A stretch of DNA of 64,000 bases from Thermodesulfovibrio sp. (GCA_025057595.1 JANXBK010000005.1:1-64000); one strand, 5' to 3'. Positions 38,148-47,538 are shown, numbered from the stretch's first letter. The notes: generated by a model from the sequence alone, not told the origin. Numbers and translations are program-made.

Positions 38148-40640
38148 ATGAGTATGAGAGAGATTTATCTTGTTGATGGAAGTTGTTTCATCTACAGAGC
38201 CTATCACGCTATAAAAGGACTTTCTACCTCGCAGGGAATACCAACAAATGCTATTTATGGTTTTACAAGAATGCTTATAAAACTCCTCAAAAAAAGAAAA
38301 ATTCATTATATAATTATTGCCTTTGATAGCCCGCATCCAACAAAAAGACATAAAGTTTATGAACAATATAAAATAACGAGGCCAGAAACACCAAAAGATT
38401 TACCAATACAGATAGAGTATATTAAAAAAATAGTTAATGCTTTAGGAATAAAAAAAGTAGAGATTCCAGGATATGAAGCTGATGACATAATTGCAACAGT
38501 GGTTGATAAACTAACTAAAAATTTTACTCACTCACTTTTTAAACAAAGTCCTAATGAAGATTTGAAAATTTTTATTGTAACTCTTGACAAAGACGTACTT
38601 CAGCTTATTTCAGACAGAGTATTTGTGTACGATCCTTTTACTGAAACTGTATTTGATATAAAAAAGGTAAGACAAAGATACGGAGTCAATCCAGAAAGAT
38701 TTGTAGATTATATGGCCTTAGTAGGTGACAGCATTGACAATATTCCTGGTGTAAAAGGAGTTGGAGAAAAATTAGCGAAAGAACTCTTAGAAAAATATGG
38801 CTCCGTTGAAAATATAATAAAATCATTGCCTTATCTTAAGCCTGAAAGAGTTGCAAAATTGATTAAGGAAGATATGAATTCTCTTAAGCTCAGCAAAGAG
38901 CTTGTACTGTTAAGGAAAGATGCACCTTTTGATTTTTCATTAGAAGATTTAAAAGTCAGAAACACAGATAAGGCTCAGCTAATTCAAATCTTTAGAGAGT
39001 TAGAGTTTAGATCGCTTCTTAAGGAAATATCTCCAAATGAAGCTAAAGTAGAGCAGTATGAAAAATTTGAAGGAAATAGGGCTGACAAAGTCGCATTAAT
39101 TTTTTTAGAAGAAAAAGCTTTAATAGGTATTAATAACAAAAACTATGAATCTTTCTATAACAACTCTCTCATAGAACTTCTTAATTCAGATAGTTTAAAG
39201 ATTCTTTATGATGCGAAAGAGGATATTAAAAAACTAAGGAAAAAAGGATTAGAAATCAGAGAGCCCTATTTTGACCTAATGGTGGCTGCGTATCTTTTAA
39301 ATCCTGATAAAGGAAAGTATAGCTTAGAAGATTTAACTATTGAGTATTTTGGAAAAATCAAACCCAGAGTCCCTCAAACTTACATTGAATTATATGAAAT
39401 TATTTATAACCTACTGAAAGAAAAGGAAATTGAGAAAGTCTACTTTAAGATAGAGATGCCACTTATAAAGGTTTTAGCTCATATGGAAGAGGCTGGTATA
39501 AAAGTTAATCTATCTAAGTTATTTGAGCTTGAAAAACTTCTGTCCTTTGAAATTGAAAAAATAAAAGAGAAAATCTACAAACTTGCAGGACTAACTTTCA
39601 ATATTAACTCTCCGAAACAGCTTGCAGAAGTTCTTTATGATAAAATTGGATTAAAAAGCAAAAAAAGAGGCAAAAAATCTCGTTCCACAGAAATGGAGGT
39701 TTTAGAGGAGCTTTCCAATCAACACGATATAGTTAGAGAAATTATTAACTATCGCATTTTAAATAAAGTTTTCACTGGTTATTTACTTCCTCTCAAAGAT
39801 TATATAAATCCAGAGACCCAAAGAGTACATGCTAAATGGCACCAAACTGTTGCTGGCACAGGTAGAGTAATAAGTATTGAGCCTAATCTTCAAAATATTC
39901 CTATCAAAGGTTACTGGGCTGAACTCTTAAGAGAAGTATTCTCAACTAAAGAAGGTTATGTCTTTCTGAGTGCTGATTACTCTCAAATAGAGTTAAGAAT
40001 TCTTGCTCATCTAAGTAAAGATCCCACATTAATTAGAGCTTTTAAAGCTAATGAAGACATCCACTCCTTTACTGCTTCTCAGATTTTTTCAGTTCCTGTA
40101 GAGTCAGTCACAGAAGAACAAAGAAGAGTTGCGAAAACTGTTAATTTTGGAGTTATTTATGGTATGAGTGCCTTTGGTCTTTCAGAGGCTATAAAAATTC
40201 CTTTAGAAGCTGCTCAAGAGTTTATTGATATGTATTTTCTGAGATATCCTATGGTAAAAAAATTTATTGAGGAAACATTAGATTTTGCAAGAAAAAACAG
40301 CTATGTTAAAACACTTTATGGAAGAATTCGTCCCATAGTTAATATAGACAGTCCTAATCAAAATATCAGAATACAAGCTGAAAGAGTAGCTATTAATACT
40401 GTAGTCCAAGGTTCTGCTGCAGATATAATAAAAATTGCTATGATAAGAATATATAATGAGATTAAAAAAGAAAACCTTGATGCAGAAATAATTCTTCAGA
40501 TTCACGACGAAATAGTTCTTGAAGTTAGAGAGGAGATTTTAGATAAAGTAAAAAAGATTGTAACAGAGAAGATGCAAAATTTTGATCTTTCTGTCCCCTT
40601 AAAAATTAATATTTCATACGGTAAAACTTTAAATCTATAA
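38148..40640 (+). CDS. polA: DNA polymerase I (proofreading site apparently lost)
   Basis: 830 aa. Residues 1-290 form the 5' nuclease (YLVDGSCFIYRAYHA, YEADDIIATV, VGDSIDNIPGVKGVGEKLA). The 3'-5' exonuclease-like region (about 310-430) lacks the DxE catalytic pair (sequence VALIFLEEKALIGI), as in Taq and Bacillus pol I. The polymerase domain has motif A FLSADYSQIELRILAHL, motif B RRVAKTVNFGVIYGMS and motif C QIHDEIVLEV. It fills gaps and removes RNA primers. The start could also be the second ATG two codons on. Confidence 0.96.
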   Translation: MSMREIYLVDGSCFIYRAYHAIKGLSTSQGIPTNAIYGFTRMLIKLLKKRKIHYIIIAFDSPHPTKRHKVYEQYKITRPETPKDLPIQIEYIKKIVNALGIKKVEIPGYEADDIIATVVDKLTKNFTHSLFKQSPNEDLKIFIVTLDKDVLQLISDRVFVYDPFTETVFDIKKVRQRYGVNPERFVDYMALVGDSIDNIPGVKGVGEKLAKELLEKYGSVENIIKSLPYLKPERVAKLIKEDMNSLKLSKELVLLRKDAPFDFSLEDLKVRNTDKAQLIQIFRELEFRSLLKEISPNEAKVEQYEKFEGNRADKVALIFLEEKALIGINNKNYESFYNNSLIELLNSDSLKILYDAKEDIKKLRKKGLEIREPYFDLMVAAYLLNPDKGKYSLEDLTIEYFGKIKPRVPQTYIELYEIIYNLLKEKEIEKVYFKIEMPLIKVLAHMEEAGIKVNLSKLFELEKLLSFEIEKIKEKIYKLAGLTFNINSPKQLAEVLYDKIGLKSKKRGKKSRSTEMEVLEELSNQHDIVREIINYRILNKVFTGYLLPLKDYINPETQRVHAKWHQTVAGTGRVISIEPNLQNIPIKGYWAELLREVFSTKEGYVFLSADYSQIELRILAHLSKDPTLIRAFKANEDIHSFTASQIFSVPVESVTEEQRRVAKTVNFGVIYGMSAFGLSEAIKIPLEAAQEFIDMYFLRYPMVKKFIEETLDFARKNSYVKTLYGRIRPIVNIDSPNQNIRIQAERVAINTVVQGSAADIIKIAMIRIYNEIKKENLDAEIILQIHDEIVLEVREEILDKVKKIVTEKMQNFDLSVPLKINISYGKTLNL

Positions 40641-41600
40641 AGTTATCTTTGTAACTCTGTCAAACAAATGTATTGTATCTACAAATCTTACAACTCGCTG
40701 GCGTGACTCTATAACTAAAGAGTGTGTTCTTGCTCCGCCACCAAAAAATCTAACTCCATTAAGTAAATCGCCTTTTGTAACTCCTGTGGCAACAAAGATT
40801 ATATCATCGCTTGGAACAAGATCATCAAGAGTATAAACTTTATCCTCACTTATATCCATTCCGTATTTTATAGCCCTCCTTTTTTCTTCCTCGTGTCTCC
40901 ATCGCATTCTTGCCTGCATCTCGCCCCCAAGACATTTAACAGCAGCTGCAGAAAGCACTCCTTCAGGAGCTCCACCAATTCCCATTAAGGCATGAATACC
41001 TGTACCTTCAACTGTTGCTGCAATTGCTGGTGTGATGTCTCCATCTGAAATAAGCTTTATTCTTGCCCCTACTCTGCGAATCTCTTTAATCAACTCTTCA
41101 TGACGAGGTCTATCTAAAACCACAACTACAAGATCGTCAATATCTCTACCCAATGCCTTTGCCAAAGCCTCAAGATTTTCTTTCACAGATTTTCTTATAT
41201 CAACCATTCCCTTTGCCTGAGGCCTTACAACAAGTTTTTCCATATATGTATCAGGACAGTAAAGAATACCATTTTTTTCTGTTACTGCCATAACTGTTAA
41301 TGCATTGGGCATTCCTGTTGCACAAAGATTTGTACCCTCAAGAGGATCAACAGCTATGTCTACCTCAGGACCTGTTCCATCTCCAACTTCTTCACCAATA
41401 TAAAGCATTGGTGCCTCATCTCTTTCACCTTCACCTATTACGACTCTACCTCTAATTGGTAAATCATTTAAAGCCTTACGCATTGCTGTAACTGCAGCTT
41501 GATCTGCTTCTTTTCTGTCTCCTTTACCCATCAGTTTTGCTGCCTCAATAGCTGCAAACTCACATACCCTCAGTATAAATGGTGTTAAGTTAAAGTTCAT
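40635..41600 (-). CDS. glpX: Fructose-1,6-bisphosphatase class II
   Basis: 321 aa. AVTAMRKALNDLPIRGRVVIGEGERDEAPMLYIGEEVG, DIAVDPLEGTNLCATGMPNA and GIGGAPEGVLSAAAVKCLGG are diagnostic. It dephosphorylates fructose 1,6-bisphosphate in gluconeogenesis; in autotrophs some also act on sedoheptulose bisphosphate. Converges with polA with a 6-base overlap. Confidence 0.96.
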   Translation of the reverse strand: MNFNLTPFILRVCEFAAIEAAKLMGKGDRKEADQAAVTAMRKALNDLPIRGRVVIGEGERDEAPMLYIGEEVGDGTGPEVDIAVDPLEGTNLCATGMPNALTVMAVTEKNGILYCPDTYMEKLVVRPQAKGMVDIRKSVKENLEALAKALGRDIDDLVVVVLDRPRHEELIKEIRRVGARIKLISDGDITPAIAATVEGTGIHALMGIGGAPEGVLSAAAVKCLGGEMQARMRWRHEEEKRRAIKYGMDISEDKVYTLDDLVPSDDIIFVATGVTKGDLLNGVRFFGGGARTHSLVIESRQRVVRFVDTIHLFDRVTKITL

Positions 41601-41610
41601 TATAATCTCC

Positions 41611-41775
41611 TTAAGACTTTTTAGATGTTATTGAGTAAAATCCTGTAATAACTTTCTTAACTTTTTGAGATTTACATTTGGGACATCTAACTTTCGTTTT
41701 TTCCATCTCGTTTACACTCATTTTCTTTGTAAAAGTCTCATTGCATTTTTGGCATTGAAACTCATAAATTGGCAT
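41611..41775 (-). CDS. FmdB-family small zinc-ribbon protein
   Basis: 54 aa, too short for the ORF track. It reads MPIYEFQCQKCNETFTKKMS and then RCPKCKSQKVKKVITGFYS. The two CxxC pairs form a zinc ribbon typical of the FmdB/CxxC_CxxC_SSSS family, thought to be regulatory. A strong GAGGAGGTGG ribosome site is 7 bases before the ATG. It is 10 bases upstream of glpX and may be co-transcribed with it. Confidence 0.88.
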   Translation of the reverse strand: MPIYEFQCQKCNETFTKKMSVNEMEKTKVRCPKCKSQKVKKVITGFYSITSKKS

Positions 41776-41792
41776 AAACCCACCTCCTCAAA

Positions 41793-41848
41793 TAATAATT
41801 AATTTTATTTTAATAATTAATAATAATCAATTTTATTTTAATAATTAA
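41793..41848. repeat. Tandem duplication of a 28-bp AT-rich unit
   Basis: TAATAATTAATTTTATTTTA... (41793-41820) is followed directly by a second 28-base copy with one T-to-C change (41821-41848). The second copy overlaps the stop codon of the fragment at 41845. It fills nearly all the gap between that fragment and the FmdB gene. Confidence 0.8.
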
Positions 41849-42090
41849 ACCTTATCTTCATCTACAAGAACTTCTACAAGTACATCAATTGGGCTTGTCC
41901 CATTTTTATCAGCAATCTCTCTTAAAGTATCCTTCTCGTTTGCGATAATTCCTTTGTTTTTAAGTTTTTTAAGAATTGTCTGAACTTCAAGTTTGTTTTC
42001 TTTACATATTTGTTTAAGAGTCTTTTTCCCCAATCCCTTTCCCTCAAACTCTCTTATAATTTCATCTTTTGTCCATTTTGAGCTTTTCAC
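41845..42090 (-). pseudogene. C-terminal fragment of the broken DUF4405 gene (helical repeat domain)
   Basis: An 81-codon open frame with a GTG start. It reads GKGLGKKTLKQICKENKLEV and DTLREIADKNGTSPIDVLVE, the same small helical repeat (TL-x-x-IA-x-KN-x-x-SP) that ends the neighbouring fragment (GLIAKKNDMSPMQIYQIL). It is one base out of frame with that fragment at an A-run, so I read it as the 3' end of one former gene rather than an independent one. It could still be translated from the GTG. Confidence 0.6.
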
Positions 42091-42737
42091 TTTTTGTTGT
42101 TTTTTTCTTCAATTGCGGTAGTTTTACCTTCAAGAGGTTTGAGAATTTGATAAATTTGCATTGGGCTCATATCATTTTTCTTAGCAATGAGTCCAAAGTT
42201 TCCTTCGGTGAAGCAAGCTTTATATTCTTCTGCCTAAGTGCTTCTATTGCTTGCTGTAAATCTATTTGTCTTCTCTTTGAAAACTCTTCCAAAGAAAGTA
42301 ATTCTGCGTGTCCAAATGGTGGCTCATACTCTGGAGATTTTACCCATAAACTTTTAAGATAATCGCTCAGTTCAATTATCAAACTATAGGGAGAAAATGG
42401 TTTCAAGGAACCAATAAAACTTAAAATCAAAAAGATACTAATAATTGCCAACTCCTTTTTAAGATTTATAGCTTTTTGACTTTGCTATAGATATAATTCA
42501 ATAGTACATTCCAGTTGTAGTAAATATGGAAAAATGCAGTAATCATAAAGATTACACAGAAAATTATGTGAAGATTGATCCAGTCAGTTTTTGTTAAACT
42601 AAGAAATTTCCAGTTTGTCCAATAGGCAATTCAACCTGGAGGTGTAAAATAAAGAACAATACCTGACAAAAAGCAAAAACAAATGAAAAGGCTGTAAGTA
42701 AACTTATAAATCCTCTAAAATTAATGATTTTTCTCAT
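42087..42737 (-). pseudogene. DUF4405 membrane protein gene, disrupted by frameshifts and a nonsense codon
   Basis: From the ATG at 42737 (after GGAGGGAAA) the reading runs MRKIINFRGFISLLTAFSFV, then must shift by one base near 42668-42680 to continue LSGIVLYFTPPG. A TGA (42633-42631) then replaces the next codon before IAYWTNWKFLSLTKTDW and HIYYNWNVLLNYIYSK. A second one-base loss in the A-run near 42473 leads to the 42451 frame (SPEYEPPFGHAELLSLEEF), and a third near 42197 restores GLIAKKNDMSPMQIY. The fold is the DUF4405 cytochrome-b-like membrane domain plus a helical tail. Adding four bases over the whole 42737-41845 stretch gives exactly 299 codons. Confidence 0.8.
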
Positions 42738-42750
42738 TTTCCCTCCTTCT

Positions 42751-43425
42751 CTAAATTATTCCCTTCTCCTTCATACTGAAATATTCTCCACTTCCTATAA
42801 TGATATGGTCTAAAAGATTAATCTCAAGTATCTCTGAAGCCTTTTTAAGTTTCTTTGTTATCGCTATATCCTGTTCACTTGGAGTCGAGTCCCCGCTTGG
42901 ATGATTATGAACCAAAATTAAAGCATAGGCAGACTCTTTTACTGCTTCTTTAAATATCTCTCTTGGATGCACTAATGCCTGATTTAGAATTCCTTCTGAC
43001 ACCCTAACTTCTTTAATTAATTTAAGCTTTGTATCAAGTAAAAGAGTGATAAACACTTCTTTTTTTAAACTGCTTAATTTTGGAAAAAAGTAGTTATAGA
43101 CAGTTTGAGCTGAGTTAAAAATTTGTTCTGTAGCTGTTTCAGCAAGAACTCTTTTCCCTAACTCAAAAGCTGCTTTTATTTGAGCAACCTTAGCAATTCC
43201 GAGTCCTTTAAATGATTTTAATTCATTAATAGATGCTTCCCTTAATCCCTTTAATCCACCAAATTTATCAAGTAGTTCAATAGCTGCCTCTAAAACATTT
43301 TTATTGTTTACACCTGTTGAAAGTATTATTGCAAGAAGCTGTGCATCTGAAAGACTTTCAGGTCCAAACTTAATTAGTCGCTCTCTCGGTCTTTCATCTT
43401 TAGGCCAACTTTTAATCTTTTTCAT
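42751..43425 (-). CDS. radC: RadC-family JAMM-domain protein
   Basis: 224 aa. N-terminal helix-hairpin-helix region (SFKGLGIAKVAQIKAAFELGKR) and C-terminal MPN/JAMM metal site ILVHNHPSGDSTPSEQDI. Named for DNA repair, but its biochemical role is unsettled. It overlaps the metG stop by 4 bases and lies just upstream of the DUF4405 pseudogene. Confidence 0.94.
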   Translation of the reverse strand: MKKIKSWPKDERPRERLIKFGPESLSDAQLLAIILSTGVNNKNVLEAAIELLDKFGGLKGLREASINELKSFKGLGIAKVAQIKAAFELGKRVLAETATEQIFNSAQTVYNYFFPKLSSLKKEVFITLLLDTKLKLIKEVRVSEGILNQALVHPREIFKEAVKESAYALILVHNHPSGDSTPSEQDIAITKKLKKASEILEINLLDHIIIGSGEYFSMKEKGII

Positions 43426-45287
43426 TTTATCCCAGAGCCAGGCTCAACCTCTCTGTCAACAGTTAAAATAGAAACAGCTCCATCAGCGTCAGTTGCGGCA
43501 AGAAGCATTCCTTCTGAGACAATCCCCATAAGTTTAGTTGGTTTCAGATTAGACACTACCACTATATATTTGCCAATTAGCTCTTGAGGTTTATAGTATT
43601 TGCCAATTCCTGCTACAATCTGCCTTTGCTCACCTATATCAACGATAAGTTTAATAAGTTTTTCAGAGCCTTTAACAGCTTCAGCTGATACTACTCTACC
43701 TACTTTAAGTTTAATCTTTGAAAACTCTTCAATACTTATAAGGTCTTGCAACTTTTCCTCTGTCTTTTCCTTTTTTAATTCAATTCTTGGAAAAATCTGC
43801 TCAACTACCTCTGTTTTAAGCTCTTTAAAATCTATTCTCCAACTAAGCATTCTCTCATCAATACTGTAGGAGGAAAGGCCTAAGGCTTTCCAGATTTTAG
43901 TGGTTCTGTCAGGCATAAAAACAGACAAGAACACTGTAATAACTCTTATTGCATTCCAAATATTGAATAAAACTAGCGGTAAAGTTTCTGGTGAGTATTT
44001 TGCAAGCTTCCATGGCTCGGTTTTTGCAATATAGTTATTCGTTAAATTAATTGCTTCCCAAATTTTATCAAGTATTATGTTAAACTTGAATTCATCCCAG
44101 AGTGCTTCATTGTCTATTTGAGAGATTAGAGAGTTAAAGCTCTTGACAAACTCATCCTCAATAAAAGTGGGAATTACCCTTCCATTTAAAAATTTCTCAT
44201 TCATAACGAGAAATCTATTAACTAAGTTGCCAAGATCATTTGCTAAGTCAGTGTTTATTCTTCTTACTAAAGCCTCCTCTGAAAAGTCTCCATCAAGACC
44301 GAAAGAGACTTCTCTGAAGAGAAAGTATCTGAAGGCATCAACTCCAAATTTTTTAATAACTTCAAAGGGATCTACAACATTACCTAAAGATTTAGACATC
44401 TTGGCTCCTTTAACTGTCCACCATCCATGAGCAAATATATTTTTAGGAAGTGGAAGCCCGCAAGCCATAAGTATTGTTGACCAATAAATAGCATGTGTCA
44501 TAAGGATATCTTTACCTATTAAATGATGATCAGGAGGCCACCACTCACTATCAGTGGAAGCAAGATATCTTAAAGCTGAATAGTAATTTAGCAGAGCATC
44601 AAACCATACATAGGTTGTATAGTTTTCATCAAAGGGAAGAGGAATCCCCCAACTAAGACGATGCTTAGGTCTTGAAATACAAAGATCTCCTAAAGGCTTA
44701 CTCTTTAAAAAGGATAAAACTTCATTTTTTCTTGACTCTGGAAGAATATAAAAAGGATTCTCTTCAATATATCTTATAAGAGAAGTTTGATATTTAGACA
44801 TAAGAAAAAAGTAGTTTTCCTCTTCTATATATTCAACTTCTCTTCCACAGTCAGGGCATCTGCCTTCAATCAAATCTTTTTCTGTCCAAAATCTCTCACA
44901 GGGAATACAATACATTCCCTTGTAAACTCTTTTTTCAATCTCACCTTTTTGATAAAGCATCATAAGAATCTCTCTTACCACTTCCATATGCTGCTTATCT
45001 GTGGTTCTTATAAAAGCATCATTACTTATATTTAAAGCTTTCCATAGAGATTTAAAGTTTTCCACCATTATATCTGCATGCTCTTTTGGCTGTCTGCCTC
45101 TCTCAGTTGCTGCTTTCTCTATCTTCTGTCCATGCTCATCAGTGCCTGTTAAAAAGAAAACTTTATATCCTTTCAGTCTTTTATATCTTGCAAGTATGTC
45201 TGCAGCTATGGTTGTATAGGCATGACCAATATGAGGAACATCATTCACATAGTAGATTGGTGTAGTAATATAGAATCCTTTAGTCAC
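43422..45287 (-). CDS. metG: Methionyl-tRNA synthetase
   Basis: 621 aa. Class I motifs: YYVNDVPHIGHAYTT (HIGH) and KMSKSLGNVVDP (KMSKS). A zinc knuckle with four cysteines (CIPCERF, GRCPDCG), an anticodon-binding helical domain and a fused C-terminal tRNA-binding OB domain (about 525-621, KIKLKVGRVVSAEAVKGSEKL). It charges initiator and elongator tRNA-Met. Overlaps the PSP1 gene by 8 bases. Confidence 0.97.
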   Translation of the reverse strand: MTKGFYITTPIYYVNDVPHIGHAYTTIAADILARYKRLKGYKVFFLTGTDEHGQKIEKAATERGRQPKEHADIMVENFKSLWKALNISNDAFIRTTDKQHMEVVREILMMLYQKGEIEKRVYKGMYCIPCERFWTEKDLIEGRCPDCGREVEYIEEENYFFLMSKYQTSLIRYIEENPFYILPESRKNEVLSFLKSKPLGDLCISRPKHRLSWGIPLPFDENYTTYVWFDALLNYYSALRYLASTDSEWWPPDHHLIGKDILMTHAIYWSTILMACGLPLPKNIFAHGWWTVKGAKMSKSLGNVVDPFEVIKKFGVDAFRYFLFREVSFGLDGDFSEEALVRRINTDLANDLGNLVNRFLVMNEKFLNGRVIPTFIEDEFVKSFNSLISQIDNEALWDEFKFNIILDKIWEAINLTNNYIAKTEPWKLAKYSPETLPLVLFNIWNAIRVITVFLSVFMPDRTTKIWKALGLSSYSIDERMLSWRIDFKELKTEVVEQIFPRIELKKEKTEEKLQDLISIEEFSKIKLKVGRVVSAEAVKGSEKLIKLIVDIGEQRQIVAGIGKYYKPQELIGKYIVVVSNLKPTKLMGIVSEGMLLAATDADGAVSILTVDREVEPGSGIK

Positions 45288-46029
45288 TTTCTTCCTCCTT
45301 CTTTTCCTCTTCTAAATCAGTTAGAACTTTATTTAGAAAAGATATCTTTTTGATTTCAGGCTCCTTTTCTTCTTCCTGAATCTCTTCATCTTGAATTACT
45401 TCCTCAATTTCAGCATAGTATTCGTATCTGAGACAGCATTTAAGTCTTCCACATATACCAGAAAGTTTTGAGACATTCATAACAACTTCTTGCTCCTTAG
45501 CCATTCTTAAAGAAATGGGTTGAAAAAAACTTATAATCTCCTTACAGCATACCTCCATACCACAAACTCCAACACCTCCTAAAAATTTAGCTTGATCTCT
45601 CACTCCTATCTGTCTCATTTCTATTCTTGTTTTATATTTTGCTGCTAAATCTTTTACTAACTCACGAAAATCTATTCTTCCTTCAGCTGTAAAGTAAAAT
45701 ATAATTCTTTTTCGGTCCAATGTTGCCTCAACAACAAGAAGTTTCATAGGAAGTTGTCTTTTTTTAATTCTTTCAAGACAAAAATCAAAAGCCTCTTCTT
45801 CAAGAAGTAAATTTTTATTAAATACTTCAATATCCTCAACAGTTGCCTTTCTAACTATGGATTTCGCTACTGGAATGCTGTCTTCCCTAATTCTTAAAAC
45901 ATCTCCTACAGAAAGACCAAAATCTCCCTCTACCACAACTTTATCTCCTTCAGCTATATCTTCGGTATCACAAAGATATCTGTAAACTTTACCAAAAGGT
46001 CTTAATTTTACATAGGCGATTTTATGCAT
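45280..46029 (-). CDS. PSP1-domain protein (RicT/YaaT-like)
   Basis: 249 aa. The PSP1 C-terminal domain is marked by ARQIGVRDQAKFLGGVG-type text (RQIGVRDQAKFLGGVGVCG) and the cysteine set CGMEVCCKE, SGICGRLKCCLRYEY, which in the Bacillus RicAFT complex binds an iron-sulfur cluster. The C-terminal ~50 residues are acidic low complexity. The holB-PSP1-metG order is widely conserved. RicT affects RNA processing in Bacillus; a similar role here is inference. Confidence 0.9.
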   Translation of the reverse strand: MHKIAYVKLRPFGKVYRYLCDTEDIAEGDKVVVEGDFGLSVGDVLRIREDSIPVAKSIVRKATVEDIEVFNKNLLLEEEAFDFCLERIKKRQLPMKLLVVEATLDRKRIIFYFTAEGRIDFRELVKDLAAKYKTRIEMRQIGVRDQAKFLGGVGVCGMEVCCKEIISFFQPISLRMAKEQEVVMNVSKLSGICGRLKCCLRYEYYAEIEEVIQDEEIQEEEKEPEIKKISFLNKVLTDLEEEKKEEESD

Positions 46030-46933
46030 AAACTCTCCTTAAGATTTCTTCAGTATAGTTTAAAACTATTGATTTATTTAAATTCAAATCTATATTTTTA
46101 CGTATATTTTGAAGCTCATCATAGATCGTATATAGTTTTTCTAAAGTAACCTCCTCTTTTATTTTAAGATTATTTGGTAAAATCTTGCAGGAACTATCCA
46201 AAAGTTTTTGACATATTGCATCTCTTAGAAAAACCGTCAAAAGATCTATCCACCATTTTGCCTCTTCATTATCTTTAAAAGTATTAACTTTTTCTTTCTT
46301 TTGAATAATATTTTTGATCTCCTCAACTGTTTCAATAATATTCATAGATTTTATTATCCCTGGTCTTCCCATAGCAAGTTTAAAAACTAAAGAGTTTTGC
46401 TCTTCTGGAAAGAGTTTTTTTATTGCAGGATTTGATAAGGGATTAAAATTAACTTTAAAACATCTTGAAACAACTGGCTCTGGTAGTTTACTTATATTCT
46501 CACAAGTGAGAATTAAAACTGTATTTTGAGGCGGTTCCTCTAAAGTTTTAAGAAGAGCATTAGCTGCTGCCAGATTCATCTTATGAGACTCCCTTATAAT
46601 AACCACTTTGTATTTTGCTTCAAGTCTACTTAAGAAAACAAACTCTTCAACTTCTCTTACACTGCTTATTGAAATAGTATCCTTTTCGGCTGATATTACT
46701 TTTACGTCTGGATGAATGCCTAACTCAATCTTTTTGCAGGATTGACATACATCACAGCAGTCACCTTCGGCTTCAAGACAATTTAAGGCTTTTGCATAGG
46801 TTAAAGCTACAGTTGTTTTACCAATATAAGGCTCTCCTGTAAACAAAAAAGCAGAAGGTATTCTTTTTGTTATTAATGTTCCCTTAAGAAGCTTTACTGC
46901 TTTATCCTGTGATACTATTTTTTCAAAACCCAT
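46022..46933 (-). CDS. holB: DNA polymerase III delta' subunit
   Basis: 303 aa. AAA+ clamp-loader fold with a near-normal P-loop TGEPYIGKTTVALTYA, zinc cysteines (NCLEAEGDCCDVCQSCKKIE) and ANALLKTLEEPPQNTVLIL. The delta' subunit is the stator of the sliding-clamp loader. It overlaps tmk by 19 bases, the usual neighbour. Confidence 0.92.
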   Translation of the reverse strand: MGFEKIVSQDKAVKLLKGTLITKRIPSAFLFTGEPYIGKTTVALTYAKALNCLEAEGDCCDVCQSCKKIELGIHPDVKVISAEKDTISISSVREVEEFVFLSRLEAKYKVVIIRESHKMNLAAANALLKTLEEPPQNTVLILTCENISKLPEPVVSRCFKVNFNPLSNPAIKKLFPEEQNSLVFKLAMGRPGIIKSMNIIETVEEIKNIIQKKEKVNTFKDNEEAKWWIDLLTVFLRDAICQKLLDSSCKILPNNLKIKEEVTLEKLYTIYDELQNIRKNIDLNLNKSIVLNYTEEILRRVYA

Positions 46934-47538
46934 AATATGTGTCTGTATATCTCTTCATTTATCTCATCAAAATCTTTAGTGGCATCAACTACTATAAATC
47001 TTTTGGGATCAAACTTAGCTATCTCTAAATATCCTTGCCTTACTCTTTCATGAAATGCTAAATTTTCAAGTTCAAAACGATCTTTTTTATTTATTTTTTC
47101 ATTTCTTTTAAGCCCCTCTGCAGCTGGTAAGTCAAGAAGAACCGTTAAATCTGGTTTAAAACTTCCTAGAAGGGTTTCATTTAACTTTAAAATTAACTGA
47201 AGTGATAATCCTCTTCCATAACCTTGATAAGCAACAGTGGAGTCTGTAAATCTATCACATATTACTGTAAATCCATCCATAAGATAGGATTTTATCTTTT
47301 CCTCAATATGTTGAACTCTGTCTGCAAAATAAAGCAAAAGTTCACATGTTGAATTTATTTGTACTGAGGGATCAAGAAGTATATTACGAATTAGGCTACC
47401 TACTTTTGTATCCCCTGGCTCATAGGTATAAATAGCCTTAAATCCTTCATTTTTTAACCTTTCCGTGATCAGTTTTGCTTGAGTAGTTTTTCCAGAGCCT
47501 TCTATACCTTCAAAGGTTATAAAAATACCTCTATCCAT
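46915..47538 (-). CDS. tmk: Thymidylate kinase
   Basis: 207 aa. P-loop FEGIEGSGKTTQAKLI, DRX motif CDRFTDSTVAYQGYGRGL, lid region KRNEKINKKDRFE. Phosphorylates dTMP to dTDP. Overlaps the methyltransferase gene by 8 bases. Confidence 0.96.
   Translation of the reverse strand: MDRGIFITFEGIEGSGKTTQAKLITERLKNEGFKAIYTYEPGDTKVGSLIRNILLDPSVQINSTCELLLYFADRVQHIEEKIKSYLMDGFTVICDRFTDSTVAYQGYGRGLSLQLILKLNETLLGSFKPDLTVLLDLPAAEGLKRNEKINKKDRFELENLAFHERVRQGYLEIAKFDPKRFIVVDATKDFDEINEEIYRHILWVLKK

Noticed and set aside
42069-42362. 97-aa plus-strand ORF over the pseudogene
   Set aside because: Antisense to the DUF4405 fragments, which carry recognisable sequence; the plus-strand frame has none.
42631-42633. 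TGA in the DUF4405 gene as a selenocysteine codon
   Set aside because: The same gene has several frameshifts, no SECIS-like hairpin is apparent, and the position is not a cysteine-type site in the motif; nonsense mutation is simpler.
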